DNA of 64,000 nt from PALSA-1296 sp038322815 (GTDB lineage: Bacteria; Bacteroidota; Ignavibacteria; Palsa-1295), in assembly GCA_038322815.1 (NCBI GenBank), contig JBBQGG010000006.1, forward strand, positions 17,859 through 81,858, given 5' to 3'. Both the position numbers and the translations under genes were made by a program. Positions 1-7,444 of the stretch are shown here, piece after piece. Under the pieces are notes generated by a model. It ran no database searches, was not told where the DNA came from, and worked only from the letters and a program-made list of their open reading frames with translations. Position 1 is the first letter of the stretch. Every line of letters begins with the position of its first letter.

Positions 1-393
1 AGGGTTCACTCCAAAGATCGTGAGGTCAATTCTTATAAGCACATTATCATAATCCCTGCCATGCAATGCAAACGAAAGCTTTTCGACCGTCTTAAAAACT
101 AAGATAACAAGAGGGATAATATAGAAGGTATGTATTGCACGGACAACTTTTGAATTGCTGCGAGTGCGGATATAATTTACAATAATGATCGTCGCAAGAA
201 GAATTGTGGTATAGATCACAATTCCGGCAGCATCCAGCTTGCTCTGAAACACAATCGTAAGGGTAATGACCAGTACGATAAAAGCGAACGTGACAAATTC
301 CGTCGGCGAGATAACGCGGATGATGTTGCGGATGAAACCCTGTCGATTGTTGTCTTGCTTCAAAAAAGAGTAGAAATGTGGGCTATAGAACAA
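1..393 (-). CDS. PAP2-like integral membrane protein, N-terminal part (runs off window)
   Basis: An open minus-strand frame enters at position 1 and continues beyond the window, so only the N-terminal 120-130 residues are visible. No ATG is available. In-frame TTG codons at 393 and 363 are the candidate starts, and an in-frame stop lies just upstream near 433. Three hydrophobic segments can be seen (TFAFIVLVITLTIVF, AGIVIYTTILLATIIIV and FYIIPLVILVF). They are followed by DYDNVLIRIDLTIFGVNP, which resembles the stretch preceding the phosphatase domain in membrane PAP2 proteins (lipid phosphatase or inositolphosphotransferase-like). The catalytic motifs are not in view, so the family call rests on that one segment. 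It lies downstream of rsmA on the same strand and may be co-transcribed with it. Confidence 0.55.
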   Translation of the reverse strand, partial: MFYSPHFYSFLKQDNNRQGFIRNIIRVISPTEFVTFAFIVLVITLTIVFQSKLDAAGIVIYTTILLATIIIVNYIRTRSNSKVVRAIHTFYIIPLVILVFKTVEKLSFALHGRDYDNVLIRIDLTIFGVNP

Positions 394-453
394 TATTATA
401 CAACTAAAGTCGCAAGGTTGGATTCAGCAAAGAGAACCTGGATTTTGACATTA

Positions 454-1323
454 TTAAAGTTTTTGAAGACTAGTAATAGCAGTATAAAATTTAAGAAATT
501 CCTTCACATCCAATTCTTCGGCTCGCATAGTAAGATAAGAAGCAGATCCGGTGTTTTCTGCTGCTTGCAATGATTGCTCCGCAGTCAAAAAATTCTTTAA
601 ATTATTTCTCAGCATCTTTCTTCTCATAGCGAACATTGTTCTTACAAATGTCTGGAATACTTTCGGCTCGAAGCCCTGGGGGGGTGTGTTTTGTGATCTG
701 GTGAAATAATCTTTCCCGAAATCAATGTTAATAAGAGCAGAGTCAACATTCGGAACCGGTCTGAAGCACCCTGCTTTTACTTTAAAGAGCATTTTTACTT
801 CGCCAAAAAAATTTGCAAGCACAGTCGGAATGCCGTACGCTTTCGTGCGAGGCTCGGCTGTCAGGCGCTCAGCAACTTCAAGTTGGATAAGAAGCGTTGC
901 ATCGGTGATATGGTCCCGATCATCAATAAGCTTAAAGAGAATAGGACTTGTTATATAATAAGGAATATTGCCAACAACTTTAAGCTTTATACCAAATTCA
1001 TTCTGAAGTATCGAAATATCTGCTTTCAAAAAATCTTCGCTGCGAACTTCGAACCTGTTATCCTGAATTTCTTCGCGAAGCAATTCGACAGCGCGATCAT
1101 CCACTTCGTATGCGATGAGTTTTTTTAAGGGATGCTTAAGCAGTTCTTTCGTCAGGAGTCCTGTGCCCGGTCCGATCTCAATAACGACATCACCATCTTT
1201 TATTCCCGCCGCTTCAGTAATTCGTGTTCGCGCCTTTTCATCAACGAGAAAGTTTTGTCCGAGAGCTTTATTTGCTTTAAGATTCATTGGGAGGTCAAAC
1301 AATTCTAACGAATGAACCGTCAC
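454..1323 (-). CDS. rsmA: 16S rRNA (adenine1518/1519-N6)-dimethyltransferase RsmA/KsgA
   Basis: 289 residues, a normal length for the family. RsmA dimethylates two adjacent adenines in the 3' terminal helix of 16S rRNA during late small-subunit maturation, using S-adenosylmethionine. The N-terminal NKALGQNFLVD block is family-typical. VIEIGPGTGLLT is the SAM-binding glycine motif near residue 47, and NIPYYITSPILFKL near residue 118 is the catalytic N-I/L-P-Y motif. FRPVPNVDSA follows, as expected. The reading could start at the ATG at 1323 or at the internal ATG at 1287 (MNLKANKALGQNF). The shorter form fits the family better. No frameshifts are seen and the function is confident. Confidence 0.95.
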   Translation of the reverse strand: MTVHSLELFDLPMNLKANKALGQNFLVDEKARTRITEAAGIKDGDVVIEIGPGTGLLTKELLKHPLKKLIAYEVDDRAVELLREEIQDNRFEVRSEDFLKADISILQNEFGIKLKVVGNIPYYITSPILFKLIDDRDHITDATLLIQLEVAERLTAEPRTKAYGIPTVLANFFGEVKMLFKVKAGCFRPVPNVDSALINIDFGKDYFTRSQNTPPQGFEPKVFQTFVRTMFAMRRKMLRNNLKNFLTAEQSLQAAENTGSASYLTMRAEELDVKEFLKFYTAITSLQKL

Positions 1324-1334
1324 TTAAAAAGCTT

Positions 1335-1505
1335 TTACAGATACTTCAATACTTCTTGTAAATTTTGTTCGAGCACCAACTTCATCTTCTTCCGGATGCG
1401 GTAGCGGTGATTCTCGATGTTGCGTTCGGAGAGGCAGGTCAGGGGGGAGATGTCCGGAGATTTCAGGTTCATTCTGACAAGTGTGCAGATTCGCAATTCA
1501 TTTTT
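1335..1505 (-). pseudogene. C-terminal remnant of a LuxR-type HTH regulator
   Basis: Read on the minus strand this short open segment gives ELRICTLVRMNLKSPDIS, then LTCLSERNIENHRYRIRKK and a stop at 1335. This closely resembles the final helix-turn-helix of LuxR/GerE-type regulators at the end of TPR or sensor proteins in Bacteroidota-like genomes (pattern LSxRTVExHRxRIRKK). Upstream the frame closes at a TGA at 1506-1508, and no sensor or TPR region is present. The adjacent DNA is the start of the hsdR remnant. I infer that the front of the regulator was lost when the restriction locus arrived or was rearranged. Confidence 0.55.
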
Positions 1506-1539
1506 TCAAGTTCCCTTTCATGCTTGAGGTTTCCCTTCG

Positions 1540-1547
1540 TATCTTTG
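1540..1547 (+). promoter_or_regulatory. Bacteroidetes-type -7 box (TATCTTTG) for hsdR
   Basis: TATCTTTG matches TAnnTTTG and ends five bases before the ATG at 1553. Transcription would therefore start at or next to the start codon, giving a leaderless mRNA. There is no clear TTG 19-20 bases upstream, only TTTC near 1516. It supports the ATG at 1553 over the upstream ATG at 1481. Confidence 0.5.
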
Positions 1548-1552
1548 CATCT

Positions 1553-2980
1553 ATGGAAAAAGAGGCACGGGCGCGAATCAAGATAAATAAGCTACTCGAA
1601 GAATCGGGATGGAGATTCTTTGACTCACCTGCGGGTAAAGCAAATATTGATCTTGAAGGCAATGTAAAGATAGAAGCTCTTGGAGATGATTTCGAATCTA
1701 CGAAGAATGGATATATGGATTATCTTCTTAATGATTCGGCTGGATTTCCATTATGTGTCCTCGAAGCAAAATCCGAATCGAAAGATCCTCTCGATGGAAA
1801 AGAACAGGCTCGGCGATATGCTCGTTCTGCCGGAAAGAATGTCCGCTTCATTATTCTATCAAATGGAAACCTGCATTACTTTTGGGATTTAGAGCAAGGC
1901 AATCCGACAGGTATCAGCAAATTCCCGAAACCGGAAGATTTAGAAAAGCATCGGAGCTACACTCCTGACCCTATAAAGCTTTATGAAGAATCCGTTGGTG
2001 ATGATTATATCGCACGTTCTCAGAAATTCGATTTTGATTCTGATCCGAGATGGTATAACGATCAGAAGAAGGACTATATAGATCAAGAAAAACTTCGCTT
2101 CCTGCGTCCATACCAACTCGATGCTGTTCATGCAATTCAAAATGCCGTGCGTGAAGGGAAGAATCGTTTTCTTTTGGAAATGGCAACGGGCACAGGGAAG
2201 ACTTTGCTTTCAGCGGCAATTATTAAAATGTTTTTGCGGACGGGAAATGCCCGTCGTGTTTTATTCCTCGTTGACCGTATAGAACTCGAACGCCAAGGTG
2301 CAAAGAATTTTCGTGATTACCTTTCGAATGATTTTCAGACTGCCATATTCAAAGAAAAACGCGGCGAATGGAAACGGCATGATATTCTCGTAACAACAAT
2401 TCAATCGATTGCCACAGATAATAAATATTTAAAGCTTTTTAATCCGACCGACTTTGACCTTATTATTTCCGATGAAGCACATCGTTCGATTTCCGGCGGC
2501 GGCAGGGCAATCTTTGAATATTTTCTTGGGTATAAATTAGGATTGACGGCAACACCGAAAGATTATCTGAAGAATGTTGATGTCGGCACAATGTCCGAAG
2601 AAGACCCACGCGAACTTGAAAGGCGTACGTTACTATCTACGTATCAAACATTTGGCTGCGAATCCGGCAGCCCGACATACCGCTACGTCCTTAATGATGG
2701 CGTGAAAGATGGCTATCTCATTCCGCCCATCGTTGTCGATTGCAGAACTGATATTACAACCGAACTACTATCGGAAGAAGGATATGCCGTCGAAGCAAAT
2801 GAAATCAGTACGGAAGAAGAAGAAAGCGTTTTCAAAAAAACAGATTTCGAAAAACGATTTTTCAGCGAAGAGACAAATTATATCTTTGCAAAAACATTTT
2901 TGGAAAATGCGTTGCGCGACCCTATCTCAAGTGAAATCGGTAGGGGGAGCGTGAAAGCGCCGGAAATATTCTCTTCGTAA
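1553..2980 (+). pseudogene. hsdR: Type I restriction enzyme R subunit (HsdR), truncated after the helicase core
   Basis: HsdR is the ATP-dependent translocating endonuclease subunit of type I restriction systems. From the ATG at 1553 the product is 475 residues, against the usual 780-1000. Visible parts are an N-terminal nuclease-like region (PLCVLEAKSESKDPLDGKEQ), Walker A in EMATGTGKTLLSAA and the DEAH box in LIISDEAHRSISGGG. Similarity runs to RDPISSEIG near 2940, then the frame continues into unrelated residues and stops at 2980. A different frame there encodes the HsdM C-terminus. The rest of the helicase and the C-terminal region are missing. The simplest explanation is a deletion that also removed most of hsdM. 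A chimeric assembly is the alternative. Restriction activity is unlikely. Confidence 0.85.
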
Positions 2981-3117
2981 AAATCGAAAACGACGGATTC
3001 GAGATCGGCGCACAGCGAAGACCAAGCCCGGAGAAAAATGATCTGCCGAATGCAGTAAAGAAAATAAAAGAATATAAGAAGAGTCTGAAAATTAAAGAGA
3101 CAAAGAATTTTCTTCTT
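2944..3117 (+). pseudogene. hsdM: HsdM (type I DNA methyltransferase) C-terminal remnant fused in frame to hsdS
   Basis: In the frame of the downstream hsdS, translation from 2944 reads GERESAGNILFVKIENDGF, then EIGAQRRPSPEKNDLPNAV and a lysine-rich helix, followed by KIAESGDYNLSLDRYSL. This is the C-terminal segment of N6-adenine methyltransferase subunits of type I systems. The methyltransferase domain with its NPPF/Y catalytic motif is absent. An in-frame stop (TAG) sits at 2941-2943, exactly where HsdR similarity ends, so the join is sharp. Since the frame runs straight into hsdS, the ancestral protein was probably an HsdM-HsdS fusion. Confidence 0.75.
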
Positions 3118-4350
3118 GTGCCGAAAGAGAAGATCGCGGAGAGCGGTGATTATAATTTATCACTTGATCGGTATAGCTTAGGTGCGAATGCAGGAACAAC
3201 CATTTATCCTAAAGTAAAATTAAGTGAAGTAGTTGAATTGAATCCTTCAAAACAAGAAGTTGCTTCATTGCCGGAAGGTACTGAAATTTCCTTTGTACCG
3301 ATGAGCGATATAAATGAAAATAATATTTCATTTAAGCCTAAAGAGGTTCGTCCGATTAAAGAAGTTTTTAAGGGTTATACATATTTCAGAGATGGCGATG
3401 TATTAGTAGCAAAAGTAACACCTTGTTTCGAAAATGGAAAAGCAGGAATTGCGCGTGAGCTAAAAAATAAAGTTGCGTTTGGCTCGTCGGAGTTTTATGT
3501 GATGCGACCTGATCTTAAAAAAATATTACCTGAATATATTTATTATATAGTAGCATCCGATAGATTTAGAGAAGCAGGTAAACCGCAAATGACGGGTACT
3601 GGTGGTTTACAGCGTGTGCCTAAAGCATTTGTCCAAAATTATGAAATCCCCCTCCCCTCTCTTTCCGTTCAGGAAGAGCTTGTGGCGGAGTTGGAGCGGT
3701 ATCAGCGCATCATTGATGGTGCGCGCCAGATCGTCAGCAACTACAAACCCGAAATCGAGATCGATCCGAAATGGGAGATGCGGAAGGTGGGGGAGGTGGC
3801 AGATGTGCAACTCGGAAAAATGCTCGATAAGACTAAACATACAAAGGGTAAACTGTTTTCATATGTACGAAACGTTAGTGTTAGATGGGGTGAAATTGAC
3901 ACACATGATTTGCCAAAGATGTATTTTGAGGAAGATGAACTTGAGAGATTTGGTTTGAAAGCTGGTGATGTTCTTGTATGTGAAGGTGGTGAACCGGGTC
4001 GAGCTGCTGTCTGGGATGGACGACTCGCAGATTTGAAATATCAAAAGGCTGTGCACCGAGTACGTTTCAAGGTACCATACGAACCTTCATTGATTATATA
4101 TTATCTTCAACATTTGTCTGAGTCAGGTCAGCTTCGAGGTCTATTATCTGGAACAACAATAAAACACCTAACACTTGATTCATTCCGGAAACTCATTGTC
4201 CCAGTTCCACCTGTGGAAGAACAGAAATCCATAGTCACTCGACTTGCATTGGAACGAGCCAGCATTGATTCAGCCAAAACTCTCATCACGCTCTACGAGA
4301 GCAAAATCCGCCGGAAGATCGGGGAGGTGTGGGGAACATCTGAACCATAA
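3118..4350 (+). CDS. hsdS: Type I restriction system specificity subunit HsdS
   Basis: About 410 residues from a GTG at 3118. The open frame extends back to 2944 as an HsdM tail. HsdS reads the two halves of the target site and docks HsdM and HsdR. Two target-recognition domains are recognisable, starting with YPKVKLSEVVELNPSK and with WEMRKVGEVADVQLGKM (near residue 220). Each is followed by a conserved helical spacer: IPLPSLSVQEELVAELERY and VPVPPVEEQKSIVTRL. Both halves look intact, unlike hsdR and hsdM, so the sequence-recognition part survives without its catalytic partners in this window. It could still pair with an HsdM encoded elsewhere. Confidence 0.85.
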   Translation: MPKEKIAESGDYNLSLDRYSLGANAGTTIYPKVKLSEVVELNPSKQEVASLPEGTEISFVPMSDINENNISFKPKEVRPIKEVFKGYTYFRDGDVLVAKVTPCFENGKAGIARELKNKVAFGSSEFYVMRPDLKKILPEYIYYIVASDRFREAGKPQMTGTGGLQRVPKAFVQNYEIPLPSLSVQEELVAELERYQRIIDGARQIVSNYKPEIEIDPKWEMRKVGEVADVQLGKMLDKTKHTKGKLFSYVRNVSVRWGEIDTHDLPKMYFEEDELERFGLKAGDVLVCEGGEPGRAAVWDGRLADLKYQKAVHRVRFKVPYEPSLIIYYLQHLSESGQLRGLLSGTTIKHLTLDSFRKLIVPVPPVEEQKSIVTRLALERASIDSAKTLITLYESKIRRKIGEVWGTSEP

Positions 4351-4390
4351 TTTGGGGGGATTAATGGATTTATGGGATAGGGAATTTAGT

Positions 4391-4560
4391 CCTGAAAGGA
4401 CGGCGTACCAATAGCCAGGGGTGCAACCCCTGGTCTGGGATCATAAAAAATATGAAGCCCTGAAAGGGCGATGTACTTCGCCCTTTCAGAGCTTTTGAAA
4501 TTTTACGTTTATTTCCCCGGCATTTCATGCCGGGCTATTGGTACTGCGCCCCTATCGGGA
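4391..4560. repeat. REP-like cluster of stem-loops with terminal inverted repeats
   Basis: Outer arms GTACCAATAGCC (4405-4416) and GGCTATTGGTAC (4533-4544) are perfect inverted repeats. Between them are three more hairpins: CCAGGGGT/ACCCCTGG, a CTGAAAGGGCGA stem near 4455-4490, and CCCGGCAT/ATGCCGGG near 4516-4533. This architecture resembles REP elements mobilised by REP-associated tyrosine (IS200-like) transposases. No transposase gene lies in this window. Confidence 0.7.
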
Positions 4561-5029
4561 CTGAGGAGTGTTTTTGAAACCATTTCCATAAATTATATGT
4601 TTTATATACTGTATGAAAAGAGAGAGCGCAAATATGTACATTTTTCTCTACAAGTCCGCCACCCGGCGGACTTTGTTGTTTTAGGGGGGAAAACCGCGCG
4701 CGCGAAATGTTATAGTGTTGAAAAATAAAGAACTTCCAGGGGGGCTTTTCGCCCTTCGGGCAAAAGCTTAAAGCGAAAAGCTAAAAGCTAAAATGGGGAG
4801 GGGGGAATGTCTGAACCTGGATTTTGGGAGATTTGACAGATTAAGAAGATGGGGATCGGAAATAATTTTAATCCCTTAATCTCCCAAAATCCAGGTTCAG
4901 ACAGAAAGCGGGGGAAAATATAGTTCTTATTTTTAATCATAGATTTCTCACGTCGGCTACGCCTCTGTTCGAAATGACATGGAATATTGGTAATGGAACA
5001 AGAATGAGTAGAATACGTTAATTATAAAT
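4561..5029. other. Gene-free repeat island
   Basis: No credible gene is seen here. It holds a small stem-loop AGTCCGCC/GGCGGACT (about 4650-4670) and a degenerate dispersed repeat (4694-4748, GCGCGCGAAATGTTAT...TGAAAAATAAAG) also found at 37171-37222 and 37319-37369. It also holds a perfect 26-base inverted repeat (4808-4833 with 4878-4903, core GAACCTGGATTTTGGG) and the right half of a palindromic repeat (about 4930-4976, AGATTTCTC...TTCGAAATGACA). Confidence 0.6.
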
Positions 5030-5182
5030 ATGAAAAAGTCATTTACATTAGAATACTGGGAAGAGGATGGCTGGTATATTGGTGAGCTGAAAGAACTACC
5101 GAATATTTTCAGTCAGGCTGATACGCTTGAGCAACTTGGAAGTAATATTCAAGAAGTATATTTCTTGATGTATAAAGTTTAA
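5030..5182 (+). CDS. HicB-like small protein, orphan
   Basis: A 50-residue ORF beginning MKKSFTLEYWEEDGWYIGEL and continuing KELPNIFSQADTLEQLGSNI. The pattern of a beta strand, an acidic turn, W-Y-I-G, then a proline-containing strand and a 'T-L-E-x-L-x-x-N-I' helix is that of the partial RNase H fold of HicB antitoxins. No HicA toxin (small double-stranded-RNA-binding-like protein) is found beside it and it lacks the C-terminal DNA-binding extension. It sits just upstream of a four-stem-loop repeat and metH. Confidence 0.6.
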   Translation: MKKSFTLEYWEEDGWYIGELKELPNIFSQADTLEQLGSNIQEVYFLMYKV

Positions 5183-5196
5183 CATAATCCGAAAAA

Positions 5197-5305
5197 CCGC
5201 CCACCAATAAATTGGTGGGCTAATGTGTTCTGTCGCCAAAGGCGACGAATTAGAGTCGGTGAAACCGACGGCAACAATTTAGCCCACCGTTTCAACGGTG
5301 GGCGG
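5197..5305. repeat. Four-stem-loop intergenic repeat, copy 1
   Basis: Begins CCGCCCACC and ends GGTGGGCGG. In order it contains the hairpins CCCACCAATAAATTGGTGGG, GTCGCCAAAGGCGAC, GTCGGTGAAACCGAC and CCCACCGTTTCAACGGTGGG. Related copies are at 35413-35522 and 43181-43296. This copy ends 15 bases before the metH ATG, so it may lie in the metH leader. Confidence 0.85.
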
Positions 5306-5320
5306 ATTTGAATATTTACT

Positions 5321-7147
5321 ATGACATTTCTTGAAGCATTAAAACATCGTCCGCTTGTTTTTGACGGAGCGACCGGAACGCATTTACAAGGTCAGCATCT
5401 TACTTCCGAGGATTTCGGCGGTGAGCATCTTGCGGGCTGTAACGAATATCTTGTCCGCTCCAAGCCGAGCGCCGTCGAACTTGTCCATAAAGATTATCTC
5501 GAAGCCGGCGCTGATGTGATTGAAACCGATACGTTCGGTTCGGCATCTATCGTGCTTGCTGAATATGATATCGGTGATATTGCTTACGAGCTTTCGAAAG
5601 AAGCGGCAGTGCTTGCAAAAAAACTAGCGAATGATTATTCGACAAAAGATAAGCCGCGCTTCGTAGCCGGTTCAATCGGACCGACAACAAAACTTCCATC
5701 GCTGCTGCATATTGGCTTCGATGAAATGCGCGAGACGTTCTATACGCAGATGGCAGGACTCTTCGATGGCGGAGCCGACTTGTTCTGCATCGAAACGTGC
5801 CAGGATATTTTGCAAATGAAATGTGCGCTTGCCGCTTGTCAAGATCTTTTTGCCGATAGAAAAAGACAAATTCCTGTCATCGCATCCGTTACTATTGAAA
5901 CGATGGGCACGATGCTCATGGGTACGGAGATCGGCGCAGCGCTTACGGCACTTGAGCCATTTGATTTTATTTCGCTTATCGGAATGAACTGTGCAACAGG
6001 TCCGAAGGAGATGGAGGAGAACGTCCGTTACCTTGTGCAAAATTCTACGAAGCCGATCTTCTGTATGCCGAATGCCGGCTTGCCGGAAAATATCGGCGGC
6101 GTTGCACATTATCATCTCACACCTGATGAGATGGAAAAATGGATGAGTCATTTTGTTGCTGATCTTGGAGTTTCGGTTATCGGCGGCTGCTGCGGCACAC
6201 GTCCCGATCATATCAAAAAATTAAGTCAGCTTGCCGAACGCATAACTTCGAAAGAACGAGAAGTGACGTGGACTCCTGCGGCAGCGTCAATTTATTCTGC
6301 ATCGCCGCTTGCACAAGAGCCAGCACCTGTTATTGTAGGTGAGCGTTGTAATACGAACGGCTCGAAGAAATTTCGCGATCTCATTCTCGCAGAAGATTAT
6401 GAAGCAGCAGTAGGAATGGCTCGCGAGCAAGTCAAAGAAGGATCCCACATGCTTGATCTTTGCGTTGCGTATGTCGGACGCGATGAAGTCCGCGATATGC
6501 GCGAAGTAATGAAATTTTTCAATACACAGGTTACACTTCCTGTCGTCATTGATTCTACGGAATATCCAGTCATCGAAGAAGCTCTAAAGCTCTATGCCGG
6601 ACGCGCGATTATCAACTCCATTAATATGGAAGATGGCGAAGAGCGCATGGCGCATGTTCTGCCGCTTTGCAAACGTTACGGCGCCGCAGTGATCGCTCTT
6701 ACTATTGATGAACTTGGCATGGCGAAATCACGGGAGAAAAAATTCGAGATTGCCGAGCGTATTATTGATCTTTCCGTAAATAAATTCGGCATGAGAGAAG
6801 AAGATCTTATTTTCGATACGCTGACATTTACACTTGGTTCAGGTGATGATGAATTTCGTAAGTCTGCGATCGAAACGATCGAGGCGATACGGATGATTAA
6901 AAAAGCTCATCCAAAATGCAAAACGATTCTTGGCGTTTCGAATGTGTCGTTCGGATTGAATCCGCATTCACGGCATGTACTGAATTCGGTATTCCTCCAC
7001 TATGCTATCGAAGCCGGTCTTGATATGGCAATCGTGCATTCAGGAAAGATCATGCCGCTTCATAAAATTGATGAACACGGCAGAGAGCTTGCAAGACAAC
7101 TTATCTTTGATGAGCGAAAGTGGGAGCCGGTGAAGAAGGCAGCGTAA
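5321..7147 (+). CDS. metH: Homocysteine methyltransferase + pterin-binding module of MetH (lacks B12 and activation domains)
   Basis: 608 residues, about half of cobalamin-dependent methionine synthase. Residues 1-300 form the homocysteine-binding barrel: VFDGATGTHLQ at the N-terminus, then the zinc cysteines in GMNCATGP (near 221) and GGCCGT (near 288). Residues about 325-600 form the methyltetrahydrofolate-binding barrel: PVIVGERCNTNGSKKFRDLI at the start, later GVSNVSFGLNP. The protein stops where the cap and cobalamin-binding domains normally begin, and no B12-binding or AdoMet-activation domain follows. Either those domains are on another polypeptide (split MetH) or this is a folate:homocysteine module using a separate corrinoid protein. 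The only B12-binding protein in the window (50012-50428) is a mutase type, not a MetH type. No cobalamin riboswitch is seen upstream. Confidence 0.85.
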   Translation: MTFLEALKHRPLVFDGATGTHLQGQHLTSEDFGGEHLAGCNEYLVRSKPSAVELVHKDYLEAGADVIETDTFGSASIVLAEYDIGDIAYELSKEAAVLAKKLANDYSTKDKPRFVAGSIGPTTKLPSLLHIGFDEMRETFYTQMAGLFDGGADLFCIETCQDILQMKCALAACQDLFADRKRQIPVIASVTIETMGTMLMGTEIGAALTALEPFDFISLIGMNCATGPKEMEENVRYLVQNSTKPIFCMPNAGLPENIGGVAHYHLTPDEMEKWMSHFVADLGVSVIGGCCGTRPDHIKKLSQLAERITSKEREVTWTPAAASIYSASPLAQEPAPVIVGERCNTNGSKKFRDLILAEDYEAAVGMAREQVKEGSHMLDLCVAYVGRDEVRDMREVMKFFNTQVTLPVVIDSTEYPVIEEALKLYAGRAIINSINMEDGEERMAHVLPLCKRYGAAVIALTIDELGMAKSREKKFEIAERIIDLSVNKFGMREEDLIFDTLTFTLGSGDDEFRKSAIETIEAIRMIKKAHPKCKTILGVSNVSFGLNPHSRHVLNSVFLHYAIEAGLDMAIVHSGKIMPLHKIDEHGRELARQLIFDERKWEPVKKAA

Positions 7148-7178
7148 ATTATTTTAGGTCTTTTTTGTTGTTAATAAT

Positions 7179-7361
7179 ATGCACAACGAATTTACAGCAA
7201 TTATAGAAAAAGATAAGGATTGGTTTATTGCTTATTCACCGGAAATTCCCGGAGCGAATGGGCAAGGTAAAACTCAGGATGAAGCCCGCCAAAATCTTTC
7301 TGAGGCTATAGAGTTAATCCTTCATGATAGATTAGAAGATGCGCTACTGAATTCTGCTTGA
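7179..7361 (+). CDS. HicB family antitoxin-like protein, orphan
   Basis: 60 residues: EFTAIIEKDKDWFIAYSPEI, then PGANGQGKTQDEARQNLSEAIEL in the pattern usual for HicB (partially acidic strand, PEIPGA, T-x-x-E-A-x-x-N-L-x-E-A-I). Such proteins normally neutralise the HicA mRNA interferase encoded directly beside them. No HicA-like reading frame is present on either side. It starts 31 bases after the metH stop and may be co-transcribed with it. It is a second HicB-like protein next to metH, distinct in sequence from the one at 5030. Confidence 0.75.
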   Translation: MHNEFTAIIEKDKDWFIAYSPEIPGANGQGKTQDEARQNLSEAIELILHDRLEDALLNSA

Positions 7362-7444
7362 TATACTTGCTTGTGAAATTAATCTTTCCCTGAAACAAAA
7401 CCTCCATTTTCTCGAATAGAATATCATTTCATTTACTTAATGCA

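Noticed and set aside
1365..1586. Plus-strand frame before hsdR
   Set aside because: The minus strand of this DNA encodes a recognisable LuxR HTH tail, and the plus-strand peptide does not resemble a protein.
5183..5320. Cobalamin or SAM riboswitch upstream of metH
   Set aside because: The structured DNA there is the four-stem-loop repeat found at two other loci. No B12-box or SAM-box consensus is visible.
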